Of a stretch of DNA of 64,000 nucleotides, positions 52,331-62,195 are shown in pieces. This stretch comes from Bacteroidales bacterium (GTDB taxonomy: Bacteria > Bacteroidota > Bacteroidia > Bacteroidales > F082). The notes under the pieces were generated by a model, which was not told the DNA's origin, searched no databases, and saw only the letters and a list, made by a program, of their open reading frames with translations. The DNA lies in assembly GCA_024400425.1 (NCBI GenBank), contig JAKSMV010000002.1:1-64000 (forward strand), in the 5' to 3' direction. Both the position numbers and the translations under genes were made by a program. The first letter of the stretch is position 1. Every line of letters begins with the position of its first letter.

Positions 52331-53542
52331 TCAAAAATGCTGCATTATAGCCTTATAAGTATGTTCCACCGTGTAATTATCCAAGAAGAACTGATAACCC
52401 TTGTCCCCCATCTGACGGATGTCGGCGGCCAGCATCTTGTCCACACAGGCGGTGAAAGCTTCCACGCTGTTGCTCGGGCACCAGAAGCCGTAGCCATTGG
52501 CTTCGGCCAGCGAACCCGTGTCACAGTTCGGGTCGGTAGCAGCCAGGATAGGCTTGTGCTGCATCAGGTAGGGCAAAAGCCGTGAAGGGTAGTTCGGGAT
52601 GGTGAAACGGTAATCCAAGAAAATCAATCCTATATCGCAGGAATCGACCAGTTTGTCATAATCCTCTTTAGGGATAAAGCTGAACAGCGAGACGCTCTTC
52701 GGCTGCACTTTCTTGTGCCATGCCTCAATCTTGCCGTATTCCGTGCCGCTGCCGACCACCACGAAATGGCAGTCTTCCCTGTCCTTGTTGGCCTCAAGAC
52801 AATCCATCAGGAAAGGTATGCCCTGCGGCTTGCCCAAGTTGCCACCGTAGATGAAAATCGGTTTGTCGACCGGCAGATGATATTTGCTTCTAATCTCAGC
52901 CACCTGTTCCGGACTTGGCGCAACATAATCCGTGGCTTCGTAAGAATTCGGAGCCACCTCCACTTTTTCAGGATTCACCTCAGGGTTATGCGCCAAGACA
53001 TATTTCACATTGGCAGGGCTCATACAGCCGATATGGTCCGACAAGGCATAGAGTTTCTTTTCCTTGTTGCGGAAGAACTTATAAAGCACTCCTTTTACAC
53101 CACTCTTGCTCATCATACCCAAATCGACGGCATTCTGAGGGAAGATGTCTTTCAGGAGCAAATAAGTCTTTGCCTTAGGATTCTGTTGCTTGAGATACTG
53201 GATGACCTTGGGGAATGTGATGGGAGGTGTGGAATAAAGGATAAGGTCGAAACGTATACCTTTGAAATAGCGTTTGATGGCCCGTTTGAAAAGCGTCTCC
53301 ATGGACACTTGTCCTAAACCTTTTTCCACCACGTTGGTTTTCTGTACATTGAGAGTCTTAATGCCCAGCACTTGTGCGCCACTGATTTCCTTCAGGTTGG
53401 TGGCTTCGCCCGTGCGACGTTCGCGCGGTGCAGCGATATAGACTTGATGACCTTCATTGCGGAACTTCCGCATCAGGTCGGTATAAATGCCGTGAGCTTC
53501 AATGTCACGGATGTTTGACATGGTTAGGAAAAGGATGTTCAT
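52331..53542 (-). CDS. Glycosyltransferase family 4 (WbuB-like)
   Basis: A 403-aa GT-B fold enzyme. The start MNILFLTMSNIRDIEAHGIY is chosen over a longer in-frame ATG. PIFIYGGNLGKPQGIPFLMD marks the donor domain linker, and a family EX7E-type acidic region follows. Transfers a nucleotide-activated sugar, often an amino sugar, to the lipid-linked glycan. In related loci this gene is directly followed by the initiating sugar transferase, as the relic at 52306 suggests here. Confidence 0.9.
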   Translation of the reverse strand: MNILFLTMSNIRDIEAHGIYTDLMRKFRNEGHQVYIAAPRERRTGEATNLKEISGAQVLGIKTLNVQKTNVVEKGLGQVSMETLFKRAIKRYFKGIRFDLILYSTPPITFPKVIQYLKQQNPKAKTYLLLKDIFPQNAVDLGMMSKSGVKGVLYKFFRNKEKKLYALSDHIGCMSPANVKYVLAHNPEVNPEKVEVAPNSYEATDYVAPSPEQVAEIRSKYHLPVDKPIFIYGGNLGKPQGIPFLMDCLEANKDREDCHFVVVGSGTEYGKIEAWHKKVQPKSVSLFSFIPKEDYDKLVDSCDIGLIFLDYRFTIPNYPSRLLPYLMQHKPILAATDPNCDTGSLAEANGYGFWCPSNSVEAFTACVDKMLAADIRQMGDKGYQFFLDNYTVEHTYKAIMQHF

Positions 53543-53631
53543 ATTTTTTACATTTCTATGTAGTTCTTTTGAAAAAAGTATTATGCAAGGCCTCACACTC
53601 CTCACTTTAGACCGTCATGTATATCAAACCT

Positions 53632-54963
53632 CTAACCTTCCTCCACCAACTCTTCCATCACTCCACCGAGCAGGAACGGGATGATTCCGGTATAAATCAC
53701 GCCATCCTCATCAGCACATGGCAGAGAACTGCCGTCCAGCACCACGATCTTGCGGTAGAAGTCGCCTGTATTCCTGAGCGAGAAGGTCTCCTGTGCCTTC
53801 TTTTCCGGAGTATCGATATTCAGAGCCGATTGGATATACACCTTTCCGACATTGGTATTTACCACAAAATCAATCTCATACTGACCACGGTCGCGTTTTC
53901 CATTAATAATCTTGTCCACCTCCACGATGCCGACATCCACTTGATATCCGTGCCCCACAAGCTCGTTGTAAATCAAGTTTTCCAACAGATGCGAACGTTC
54001 TGTCTGACGCCAATTAAGTTTCGCATTCCTCAACCCCAAATCCACGGCATAATACTTCTGAATCTTGTCAAAATACTTTCTTCCTTTCACATTCCACCTT
54101 TTGGCACTCTGAAACAGAAATGCATCCTCAAGATAGTCAAGGTAGTTCTTTATCGTATTATCGGAAGTTGAAGCCCCAAGCAGCGAACCGGCAGTTGATG
54201 CCAGCTTATGCGGATTCGTGAGCGAACCTACAGCCGAAGCCATAGCATCAACCAATGCACTCAACACCACATCGTCCTTCAGCCTATAACGCTCCACGAT
54301 ATCCTTCTGATATACATTCTTGTGCAAATCAATCAAATACTTTCGTTTCAGCTTCTCATCCTTCTCCAATACAGCCAAGGGCATACCGCCATATTGCAGA
54401 TATTGCTCCAAAGCGTCCACCTTTTCAAGACCGGCAAAACCATAGAACTCTGAAAGCGACAGCGGATACACCTTTATCTCGCTGCCACGGTCGCGGAAGT
54501 TGGTGACAATATCCCTTGACAGCATCTTGCTGTTGCTTCCCGTCACATACACATCCAGATTCTCACGTTCCATCAAGTCATTCAGCACGTCATAGAACGT
54601 TGTATATAGCAAGTCTCTGTCCTCCTCCGGCACCAAGTTGTCATCCATGTCAGTATTCTTTACCTTGTACGACAGTTGGATTTCGTCAATAAAGACATAG
54701 TACCGTTTCCTCGGGTCATTCGTATGCGCCGACACGTAGTCATACAGTTCATTGGGATTTCTGTACTTCAACCATTTCTTCTTATCAAGGGCAATTTCCA
54801 CGAAACAATCCTCACTCACACCCTCATTCACCAATGCCTGCTTATAGATATTGGAAAGCAGGAACGACTTACCGCATCGCCTGATACCGGTAATGATTTT
54901 CACCTTACCGTTCCAGCGTTTGGCCATCAATTGGCTCAGATATTTATTCCGTTCTATTATCAT
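53632..54963 (-). CDS. AAA-family ATPase with DUF4143 domain, copy 2
   Basis: A 443-aa paralog of 37592-38884: Walker A GIRRCGKS, Walker B YVFIDEIQLS, VTGSNSKMLSRDIVTNFRDRG, then the DUF4143 part with YEIDFVVNTNVGKVYIQSAL. Same fold and style but clearly diverged, so not a recent duplication. It lies between a defence-like group and a glycosyltransferase gene. Role unknown. Confidence 0.88.
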   Translation of the reverse strand: MIIERNKYLSQLMAKRWNGKVKIITGIRRCGKSFLLSNIYKQALVNEGVSEDCFVEIALDKKKWLKYRNPNELYDYVSAHTNDPRKRYYVFIDEIQLSYKVKNTDMDDNLVPEEDRDLLYTTFYDVLNDLMERENLDVYVTGSNSKMLSRDIVTNFRDRGSEIKVYPLSLSEFYGFAGLEKVDALEQYLQYGGMPLAVLEKDEKLKRKYLIDLHKNVYQKDIVERYRLKDDVVLSALVDAMASAVGSLTNPHKLASTAGSLLGASTSDNTIKNYLDYLEDAFLFQSAKRWNVKGRKYFDKIQKYYAVDLGLRNAKLNWRQTERSHLLENLIYNELVGHGYQVDVGIVEVDKIINGKRDRGQYEIDFVVNTNVGKVYIQSALNIDTPEKKAQETFSLRNTGDFYRKIVVLDGSSLPCADEDGVIYTGIIPFLLGGVMEELVEEG

Positions 54964-55121
54964 ATCTCAAAAAAGGCCCTTTGTTCACTGCAAATTTTAT
55001 TGTGACTCACCGCGGTTTTTTCAGTGCAAAGGTAGAGCTTATTTCTGTCATAGAAACCAATTCCAAGAAAATCTTTACACATTAACGATTGTTATCTGTT
55101 CTCTAAGCTCTCAGCTCCAAA

Positions 55122-55277
55122 TCATCCTTCTTCACGAGCAACGTACAGATGACTGTTGCTGTCCGCAAGCATCCGCTCCAAGGATTCCCTTGTGAAGACG
55201 ATGTTGCTGGAGAGTTCCTGCATCAGGACGGAAAGGTCGGTGAAGTCGGAGGCGTTATATGTGAGGAGTTTGGGCAT
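55122..55277 (-). pseudogene. Truncated GNAT acetyltransferase fragment
   Basis: Fifty-one codons from ATG 55277 (MPKLLTYNASDFTDLSVLMQ ... SNSHLYVAREEG) look like the first quarter of a GNAT domain, up to the second beta strand, then stop. The acetyl-CoA-binding motif is absent. Probably a relic cut off by recombination. Confidence 0.55.
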
Positions 55278-55321
55278 AGTTAAATTGTTAAATCGCCCCA
55301 TTTGCGTACCGCAAACATTTC

Positions 55322-55993
55322 TTACTTGGTAGAAATGCAATTCTCTTTGAGGAAACTAATATAATCTATCAAACAGTTTTTATAAAACTGCTTTCGCATA
55401 CTCGGCTGGTGACAGAACGGGTAGAATTTAAGGGATAGAACGTTTTTCGATTCATCCACAAAACAGAAATGCTTGTCTGAAGACTTTGTCGCCGAGTTGT
55501 AGTCCCAATAAAAACGTACTTTCTTCTCCTTATTCGACACATCTTGATTCAGCAACAATTTCAACACCGGCTCGCCAAGAGTTATAATGGGACAATCATT
55601 AGAAAGATTGAGATCTGACAGTTCTTCTTTAAGTAACTTCAGATTTGACTCAAGATGGAATCGTAGTACTTCTGGAGTGCCGGCAGGAGGAGTTGAGTAA
55701 AAATATTTGAAAAGATTGGTGGCATACACATTCTCCATCGAGATACACAAGCACTCGCAAATCTTCTCCACATACGAGCGCAACGCACCTCTCTTGTCCA
55801 AATTCAGGGTGCAGGTAATCTTCGACCGACTCTCAGGATTCCTTACTGTAGGGTCTTGTCCGATAATCACAAGCCTGATTTCACCACCACCGATATATGG
55901 CGGCACATATCCGCCCACAATCGGATTCTCCTTCACATCTTCAAGCGAAGCCGTAATGGATTCAACCCGTGATTTTAGTTCTTCTGAGACCAT
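55322..55993 (-). CDS. Uracil-DNA glycosylase-like protein
   Basis: A 223-aa protein of the uracil-DNA glycosylase superfamily: RLVIIGQDPTVRNPESR matches motif 1 (G-x-DP), and YPFCHQPSMRKQFY matches the C-terminal H-P-S motif with HQPS. It would recognise uracil or a modified base in DNA, perhaps as part of defence against modified phage DNA. Lies 98 bp downstream of the HEPN gene in the same direction. Base specificity is not known. Confidence 0.75.
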   Translation of the reverse strand: MVSEELKSRVESITASLEDVKENPIVGGYVPPYIGGGEIRLVIIGQDPTVRNPESRSKITCTLNLDKRGALRSYVEKICECLCISMENVYATNLFKYFYSTPPAGTPEVLRFHLESNLKLLKEELSDLNLSNDCPIITLGEPVLKLLLNQDVSNKEKKVRFYWDYNSATKSSDKHFCFVDESKNVLSLKFYPFCHQPSMRKQFYKNCLIDYISFLKENCISTK

Positions 55994-56091
55994 AGACTTA
56001 TGTTGTGTTTTAGGTTATCTCGGTTACTTCAGATACTCTATGTCCTTTCTCAACCTTAATGAAGTGATTAGACTGACAATTTATTAAACAA

Positions 56092-56823
56092 TCAATATTC
56101 TCCAAAATCAGCAAAATTTGCTACCAAATACTTTTTATTATCCAAGTAGTCTTCTACTTTTGAAATCATCTGATCAAGGAAGGAAAATAGATTTGTTTTT
56201 GCCTTTTCTATATATTCAGGAACGAAATCTCGGCAACATTCATTAAAAGCCTTCTCTCCATGCGCCAGTTGGTTTCTAATATCCTTAATCTTTTGCATTT
56301 CAGCGCACTCATCGCCAGTTAAGTCAACACCGAACTTCTCAAATGTTTTACGAACCAATCGGGCATCCAAACTACCAGAATAGTTACCTTCACTCGAACT
56401 ATTTAACAAATCCTTCAGCTCTACTGAAACCGCAGTATCGAAAACAATGTAATCAATCATATCCATAATTATTGGCACTCTCTCTTTGATACTCGAACTG
56501 TCAGAGTTTATCCTTCCAAAATATGATGACATATATGTTTTTTTCAATTTACGGTTCAACTCATTATACTTACAATTGTCCTCCTGAATAGCACGTACAA
56601 TACGATTCAAGCAATTCGTAACGGTAGATTCTACACAATTGTAATATGCTAGAAAAAGACCAGATTTGAGAATAGCTACAACATCGGAGGATATATTTTC
56701 ACGAGTATCACCTTCGTTAGGATATACTAATTGAGCTTCACGTACTGCGATGTCAGAATAAAGCTTGAAAAATTTATCAATATCTTTTTTTCTGTCATCA
56801 TATTCATTTTTTACAGTGGTCAT
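56092..56823 (-). CDS. HEPN-domain protein (MAE_28990/MAE_18760 family)
   Basis: A 243-aa all-helical protein. The RX4H ribonuclease motif is R183-NQLA-H188 in IRNQLAHGE, within a HEPN domain; the N-terminal half (YYNCVESTVTNCLNRIVRAI) fits the MAE_28990-type family. HEPN proteins are RNases widely used in toxin-antitoxin and anti-phage systems. Encoded 9 bp after the DUF262 gene, so the two are probably partners, with DUF262 as sensor. Confidence 0.82.
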   Translation of the reverse strand: MTTVKNEYDDRKKDIDKFFKLYSDIAVREAQLVYPNEGDTRENISSDVVAILKSGLFLAYYNCVESTVTNCLNRIVRAIQEDNCKYNELNRKLKKTYMSSYFGRINSDSSSIKERVPIIMDMIDYIVFDTAVSVELKDLLNSSSEGNYSGSLDARLVRKTFEKFGVDLTGDECAEMQKIKDIRNQLAHGEKAFNECCRDFVPEYIEKAKTNLFSFLDQMISKVEDYLDNKKYLVANFADFGEY

Positions 56824-56832
56824 GATTATTGC

Positions 56833-57957
56833 TTAATTAAGAAGTGAGTCACGCACATACTCGATCCTCTCTTTTACACGTTCAGGTGAATATGCCCATT
56901 TATTTGCAACATGATCTAACACCAATGTGGCAAACTTTTCTGATTGGAGAATAGTATTCATCTTCTCCTTGGAAATCACCAATCGTGGATTTTCTTTTAA
57001 CGCCAAATGAACACCAACGGCAATTGCTTCAAATACTGTTCGCTTTGTTTGAGGGTTATGCCGATTTCTAAAACCATAAACAGAATATTTTTTCACGAAG
57101 TCCAAAACAGAGCAGAAGTCCTTGTATATCTCATCCAACCGAGTTTCGCGCTCGTCTGCTTCCATTTTATCAAACAGTTTATTCTGATTGTCTAAGAACT
57201 CATCTAAGACTCTAGCTATTCCTTTTTTTTCAGGAAATGTTTGATAGACGTGAATCAATGCAAAGTAGCGCAATAAAAGCTCTTCTAATTCCTGCCTTTT
57301 CTGTAGCCATTTATCAATAGGTGTTAACTCAATAAATGTTTCATTCTTTGCGCACCTTTTGTAAATGAAATCATTGAAATATCCAGGATATATGCCCTTC
57401 CTCTTTTCCATAGGTTTCAGTAAGTCACTACCTCTGTTAATTCTCTCAAACATGTCTTTTTTCACTTCATCAGTAGCTTCCTCCGTTAAGACTATCATCC
57501 TTATAGGTAGGTCATTGAATTTACCTCTACGAGATGGATCAAGATTTGAAAACTTAAAGCCATTAAGCGTGTTCAGTTTTTCAAGATGTGATAAGCGCAG
57601 ATTGTCATTCAAAAAAGCATGTAGGGTTCTGATACGCTGAGAGCCATCAACAATTTCCCAAACGCTATCTTTGTTCTCAGCAACAAATATTAATGGTATA
57701 GGCAACCCGAGAAGGACTGACTCAATGAATCTTGATTGTCGCTCTTCATCCCAGGTAAAGTCTCTTTGATAATCTGGTACCCACAGAGAACTATAATATT
57801 GACTTGCTTCTTGTTTCTCAAGGTCCGGACTATAATCCAGACCTTTGACATATTTATTGACTATTATTTCGATAGTCAACTCTCGAATATCATATCGAAC
57901 AGTTTTTCTCTGTTCGTAAATTTGCATTTCTGCTTTTTGGACATCTAAATTTTTCAT
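56833..57957 (-). CDS. DUF262-domain protein
   Basis: A 374-aa protein with the DUF262 (ParB/GmrS-like) nucleotide-dependent domain: WVPDYQRDFTWDEERQSRFI, LGLPIPLIF and WEIVDGSQRIRTL, followed by a helical part. The DUF1524 HNH nuclease domain of GmrSD type IV restriction enzymes is missing, so the adjacent HEPN protein may supply the cutting activity. Ends 9 bp before the HEPN start. Confidence 0.85.
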   Translation of the reverse strand: MKNLDVQKAEMQIYEQRKTVRYDIRELTIEIIVNKYVKGLDYSPDLEKQEASQYYSSLWVPDYQRDFTWDEERQSRFIESVLLGLPIPLIFVAENKDSVWEIVDGSQRIRTLHAFLNDNLRLSHLEKLNTLNGFKFSNLDPSRRGKFNDLPIRMIVLTEEATDEVKKDMFERINRGSDLLKPMEKRKGIYPGYFNDFIYKRCAKNETFIELTPIDKWLQKRQELEELLLRYFALIHVYQTFPEKKGIARVLDEFLDNQNKLFDKMEADERETRLDEIYKDFCSVLDFVKKYSVYGFRNRHNPQTKRTVFEAIAVGVHLALKENPRLVISKEKMNTILQSEKFATLVLDHVANKWAYSPERVKERIEYVRDSLLN

Positions 57958-57978
57958 ATAAAATTTGTTGTATTTCTA

Positions 57979-58006
57979 CATCTATTTCACTTTCCAGTAA
58001 TAGATG
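57979..58006. repeat. Inverted repeat between DUF262 gene and upstream ORF
   Basis: Arms CATCTATT (57979-57986) and AATAGATG (57999-58006) are perfect, 12 bp apart. It lies just upstream of the DUF262 start and downstream of the 145-aa ORF. Could be an operator or a weak terminator; no T tract follows. Confidence 0.5.
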
Positions 58007-58018
58007 TTTGAATTATTA

Positions 58019-58456
58019 TCACTTCTTTTCAAACAAATACGCCTGCTCAAGGCAATCTTTACATACCATTGCAAAGTTGACCGCAAAATTTACATCAAAC
58101 GTAAAAAAGCCCGTACGGATGTTTTCAAGAAAGCGATACTGCATTGCCTCTACATCATTCATAACCCAATAAATGTCATACTCCGAAAACTCATATTTCT
58201 CACCTGTCTGCACATAGCAATATTTATCCTGTCTATTCACCCGCTCCATAGGTTTAAAAGGTACTTGCGTTTGATAGTACGAACCTTCATCCAGAGAAAT
58301 ATTTTGATTTAACTGCTTTATATCTACCCCAAGCAGTTTTGCTATATCTTTCAAAAATATAGCATATTCTCCCTTTGTGTTTTTTGTCACCACTGTCATA
58401 ATACATTGGAATAGGTCTCCGTTAACAGTTACGACTTCTACTGTTTTGTTGTTCAT
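58019..58456 (-). CDS. Hypothetical protein upstream of DUF262 gene
   Basis: A 145-aa soluble protein with no recognised motif. It has two tyrosine-rich stretches (DKYCYVQTGEKYEFSEYDIYW) and a short helical C-terminus. Codirectional with the DUF262/HEPN pair (61 bp gap) and with the capsule acetyltransferase gene upstream (17 bp). It may belong to either group. Function unknown. Confidence 0.6.
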   Translation of the reverse strand: MNNKTVEVVTVNGDLFQCIMTVVTKNTKGEYAIFLKDIAKLLGVDIKQLNQNISLDEGSYYQTQVPFKPMERVNRQDKYCYVQTGEKYEFSEYDIYWVMNDVEAMQYRFLENIRTGFFTFDVNFAVNFAMVCKDCLEQAYLFEKK

Positions 58457-58473
58457 TGTGATATTGTAGTTTG

Positions 58474-59094
58474 TTAATTAAAGAATCTATTTATATCTTC
58501 CAATGTAGGATTGGCTATATGAAACAAATCTTTCCTTTTAGTAATTTCTTCATCCGGTAAATTCCACCATTTGATTTCCAGTAACCTCTCTATCATTTCT
58601 TCGGGGAACCTATATTTGATAATCTTTGCAGGAACACCACCCACGACAGCGTATGGCGGGACATCTTTTGTCACCACCGCACCAGCTGCCACAGCTGCGC
58701 CATCTCCTATTTTCACTCCCGCTTTTATTATGGCACCATGACCTATCCACACATCATTACCGACAACCGTTTTTTTAGATTTCGGTAAATCAAATTTCGC
58801 AAACCTTTTCATTGGACCACTATGTTTTGTGTTTTGAAAAACAGGAGATGTTGACACCCAATCCAAAGGATGCTCCGCTCCACCAATGAAAACATGATCT
58901 GAAATACTGCAAAACGAACCTATTTCGCAATTCACAATCTGGCACTCGTGCCCACAATAGGAATAACGGTCCATTGAGCTCCCGACAATATTACACGATA
59001 CTCCAATGACAGACGTTTTATCAATATCGCTATTGATCACGCATTTGCCTTGCAATTTCTTTATTATTTTTCCGTAAAGATAGGATAGTGTCAT
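58474..59094 (-). CDS. CatB-type O-acetyltransferase (hexapeptide)
   Basis: A 206-aa left-handed beta-helix acetyltransferase: [40 protein letters not shown], and [20 protein letters not shown], the standard end of the family. It acetylates a hydroxyl on a sugar residue of the surface glycan using acetyl-CoA. Its ATG overlaps the stop of the glycosyltransferase gene. Confidence 0.93.
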   Translation of the reverse strand: MTLSYLYGKIIKKLQGKCVINSDIDKTSVIGVSCNIVGSSMDRYSYCGHECQIVNCEIGSFCSISDHVFIGGAEHPLDWVSTSPVFQNTKHSGPMKRFAKFDLPKSKKTVVGNDVWIGHGAIIKAGVKIGDGAAVAAGAVVTKDVPPYAVVGGVPAKIIKYRFPEEMIERLLEIKWWNLPDEEITKRKDLFHIANPTLEDINRFFN

Positions 59095-60200
59095 ATTTTC
59101 AAGTTTTCTCTAATCACCTTCATCTGAAATTCCGGAGTCCAATTCTCATCAATTTCCTTATAACAAGCTTGCCGGACTTTGTCGCGGCAAGTGGATTTAC
59201 AAGTGAACCATTGACTGATTGTATTGGCGAGAGATGCCTCATCATCCATTTCAAAAAAATCACCGGTTTCGCCAGCTTGTATCGCCTCAAATTCCGGCAT
59301 TTGCCATTTAAAACAGTTATGGGTAATAACTGGGCATCCAAACACCAGAGCATGCATGGCCGTCAATCCAACATTGCCAGGTGACACACAGAGGTCTGCA
59401 TTATAGATGAGCTCTGCATTCTGTTTCTCATCATAGCACGCACCAAAGAACCAAACATTCTGTTGCATTCCCATTGCATTAACCTTTGTTTCAAGGTTAT
59501 GCTTCTCAACACCATCACCCACAAGAACAAAGTTATAGTTTTCTCCTCTGTCCTTCAACATTTGAATCGCATCAATCACCATGTCAAGTTTCTTTACTTT
59601 CGTCAATCGGCCAATAAACACTATTGTCGGATTAACATTCCCAAAATGCTCTTGATATATGGGTGACGGAGAAATGGACTCACGCAAGGCTTTCTGTTGA
59701 CTATAATGCAAGGAATTATGTATCGTAAATATTTTATTCTCAGGAATTCCTTGTTCTATCATTAACTGCCGCGCATAATTTGAGTAAACGAAAATGCCTT
59801 TTACCAAATTAAACTGCCGAAGTTTAAGAAAAGCTTCCGTTTTTGTTTCTTTTCCATACCATCCATGCGTCCATACATACACATCCTTTTTCAACAATTT
59901 TGCCAAGGCGAAAAATACATAATCGGTGATGCATCTGCTTTCTGACAATGCCAAAAACGTATGCAAATCTTTTCGCAGCAATAGTCTCAGCACTTTCCGC
60001 TTCCAATACAATTTACTTGGGCTACCCAATATAGGATATTTTGTCACTTTCTTCAACAATGACAAATCCATTTCCTTAATATCGGATTTATTCAAACTGA
60101 AATACCATTCGCAATCGTATTCCGCATCAATGGCACAAAAGACTGATTCACGATATCGAGCAGCCTTATTGCCTATGTAACAAAGTTTGTTATTAACCAT
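59091..60200 (-). CDS. Glycosyltransferase family 1/4
   Basis: A 369-aa GT-B enzyme; the ATG at 60200 ([20 protein letters not shown]) is preferred to one 39 bp upstream that would overlap the upstream gene. [19 protein letters not shown] and [24 protein letters not shown] are donor-domain features with the E/EX7 region. Adds a sugar to the repeat unit. Sits 35 bp after the UDP-sugar dehydrogenase. Confidence 0.9.
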   Translation of the reverse strand: MVNNKLCYIGNKAARYRESVFCAIDAEYDCEWYFSLNKSDIKEMDLSLLKKVTKYPILGSPSKLYWKRKVLRLLLRKDLHTFLALSESRCITDYVFFALAKLLKKDVYVWTHGWYGKETKTEAFLKLRQFNLVKGIFVYSNYARQLMIEQGIPENKIFTIHNSLHYSQQKALRESISPSPIYQEHFGNVNPTIVFIGRLTKVKKLDMVIDAIQMLKDRGENYNFVLVGDGVEKHNLETKVNAMGMQQNVWFFGACYDEKQNAELIYNADLCVSPGNVGLTAMHALVFGCPVITHNCFKWQMPEFEAIQAGETGDFFEMDDEASLANTISQWFTCKSTCRDKVRQACYKEIDENWTPEFQMKVIRENLKI

Positions 60201-60235
60201 AATGGAAATAGAAACAACAAATATTAATAATACAA

Positions 60236-61537
60236 TCAATCTCTTTTAAAGATATCTCGCGTATAAACTTTGTCAGCGACGTCGTCCAAACAAGCATCGT
60301 ATCTATTGGCAATAATGGCTTGTGACTGCTTTTTGAATGCCTCCAAATCATTCACCACCAAACTGCCAAAAAACGTGCTGCCATCTTCAAGGGTAGGTTC
60401 ATAGATGATAATCTGCGCACCTTTGGCTTTAATGCGTTTCATCACCCCCTGGATTGATGATTGGCGGAAATTATCAGAATTGGACTTCATCGTCAAACGA
60501 TACACCCCAATTACACAATCATGTTCTTTTGCAGCATCATATTGTCCCTGATTGTAATAATCGTAATATCCAGCCATCTTCAGGACTTGGTCAGCGATGA
60601 AGTCTTTGCGTGTACGGTTGCTTTCAACAATGGCACTCATCATATTTTGCGGCACATCAGCATAGTTGGCTAGCAACTGCTTGGTATCTTTGGGCAAACA
60701 ATAGCCGCCATAACCGAAGCTAGGGTTGTTGTAGTGCAGGCCAATGCGCGGATCCAAGCCAATGCCATTGATAATAGCTTGGGAATCCAGACCCTTGACC
60801 TCGGCGTAGGTATCCAATTCATTAAAATAACTCACACGTAATGCCAAATAGGTGTTGGCAAACAACTTCACGGCTTCGGCCTCCTTCATGCCCATAAACA
60901 GAGTCGGGATGTCCTCCTTGATGGCTCCTTCCTGTAAAAGTTTTGCAAACTCATGTGCCCGTTCTTCTAAAAATGCAACATCCGTCACCTTTTGAATAGC
61001 CAGATTCTCCTCATTAAATCCGTCAATCAGCTTAGGGAAGCCGACTATGATACGAGATGGGTAAAGATTATCATACAACGCCTTGCTTTCACGAAGGAAT
61101 TCAGGAGCAAACAACAGGTTGAACTTTTTTGTTCCTTTAGCTGCATATTTCACATAGAGGCTACGCGTATACCCCACAGGAATGGTACTTTTAATCACCA
61201 TCACAGCATCCGGATTGATTTCGAGAACCTTGTCAATCACCGACTCAACAGCAGAAGTATCAAAGAAATTCTTCTGCGGGTCATAATTTGTCGGCGTGGC
61301 AATAATTACATAATCTGCATTCCCATAACCCTCCATCGGGTCAAGGGTAGCATGAAGATCCAAAGGTTTGTTCGCTAAATAATCCTCAATATAGTCGTCT
61401 TGGATAGGAGACTTCTTGTTATTTACCATCTCAACGCGTTCGGGGACGACATCCACTGAAATTACGTGATTGTGTTGTGCCAACAATGTGGCCATTGACA
61501 GACCGACATAGCCGGTGCCTGCAACTGCTATCTTCAT
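60236..61537 (-). CDS. UDP-glucose 6-dehydrogenase
   Basis: A 433-aa NAD-dependent enzyme converting UDP-glucose to UDP-glucuronate (or a related UDP-sugar to its uronate). N-terminal [19 protein letters not shown]ossmann motif, middle [13 protein letters not shown], and the catalytic cysteine in [16 protein letters not shown] are all present. Supplies an acidic sugar for the glycan. Two broken nucleotide-sugar dehydrogenase relics lie directly upstream. Confidence 0.92.
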   Translation of the reverse strand: MKIAVAGTGYVGLSMATLLAQHNHVISVDVVPERVEMVNNKKSPIQDDYIEDYLANKPLDLHATLDPMEGYGNADYVIIATPTNYDPQKNFFDTSAVESVIDKVLEINPDAVMVIKSTIPVGYTRSLYVKYAAKGTKKFNLLFAPEFLRESKALYDNLYPSRIIVGFPKLIDGFNEENLAIQKVTDVAFLEERAHEFAKLLQEGAIKEDIPTLFMGMKEAEAVKLFANTYLALRVSYFNELDTYAEVKGLDSQAIINGIGLDPRIGLHYNNPSFGYGGYCLPKDTKQLLANYADVPQNMMSAIVESNRTRKDFIADQVLKMAGYYDYYNQGQYDAAKEHDCVIGVYRLTMKSNSDNFRQSSIQGVMKRIKAKGAQIIIYEPTLEDGSTFFGSLVVNDLEAFKKQSQAIIANRYDACLDDVADKVYTRDIFKRD

Positions 61538-61554
61538 AAATGCAATAATATTTT

Positions 61555-61650
61555 CTAGTTTATAGATTCAGTTTCTATAGGTTGTTCGACACAACGGAAT
61601 ACCATTATCAAAACTGCAGCAGGCAAGCCGATGTAGCCGAGTCCAATCAT
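61555..61650 (-). pseudogene. 5' relic of a WecC-like UDP-sugar dehydrogenase
   Basis: Thirty-one codons beginning MIGLGYIGLPAAVLIM, the Rossmann start of UDP-N-acetylmannosaminuronate dehydrogenases, then unrelated sequence and a stop. The glycine motif GLGYIGLP is intact, the rest is lost. Confidence 0.65.
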
Positions 61651-61712
61651 GTTTATCAAAAGTTAATGTTTTTTAATTCAAAAAAATTCAAGAATTCTTT
61701 GTGCCCTGACAT

Positions 61713-62012
61713 CTATACGCCTGTCTCGTGCAAAAGCATTTCACTGATGCTATAAAGAATGGTTATGCGGGCAAACACTGACACATCAGGAATCTTACTG
61801 ATGAGTTCTTTCATCAAACGCAAACCCTGTGTTCCATCGTTCTCAGCAGGGATATGAATCTACAGAAACGCGATGTCAATATTACTCAAGTCATCATTGT
61901 AACCCTTGTATGGGTCGCTTATGAACAGTTTACACTCTAGATTGTTGTGTTCCAACCAATCATTTAAGGCTCCGCCTACGAAGCCACATCCGATAATTCC
62001 AACATTAGTCAT
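61713..62012 (-). pseudogene. Degraded nucleotide-sugar dehydrogenase relic
   Basis: From ATG 62012 the frame reads MTNVGIIGCGFVGGALNDWL, continues through SNIDIAFL, hits a TAG at 61860-61862, and goes on as IHIPAENDGTQGLRLMKELI to a stop at 61713-61715. The order matches the N-terminal domain of UDP-glucose/GDP-mannose dehydrogenases. Truncated at the 3' side as well, so a pseudogene rather than a recoded gene. The remainder of the 61538-62195 spacer holds no gene. Confidence 0.75.
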
Positions 62013-62063
62013 TTTCGTAAAATATTATTTGTTTGTTATTTTCTGGGAAGAATGACAAGACTT

Positions 62064-62097
62064 AAATCTTTGCGACCTTGTCCAACCACAAAGATTT
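62064..62097. repeat. Hairpin-forming inverted repeat
   Basis: Arms AAATCTTTG and CAAAGATTT, 16 nt apart, in the spacer downstream of the family 2 glycosyltransferase gene. Similar motifs are dispersed in Bacteroidota genomes; a terminator role on the plus strand side is possible. Confidence 0.5.
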
Positions 62098-62195
62098 TTG
62101 TGTTTTTGCATATCGTGAATTTTTATTATTCTTCAAAACTATCAAAACACATTCACAAAACTGATAAGTGTCCCGAACAACATTAGAACCCTGAC

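Noticed and set aside
37592..54963. The two DUF4143 ATPases as a recent duplication bounding a transposon
   Set aside because: They are clearly diverged in sequence and their flanks do not match each other.
61713..62012. TAG readthrough or recoding (pyrrolysine-like) in a dehydrogenase
   Set aside because: The frame is also truncated and degenerate at its 3' side, and an intact dehydrogenase is adjacent, so decay explains it better.
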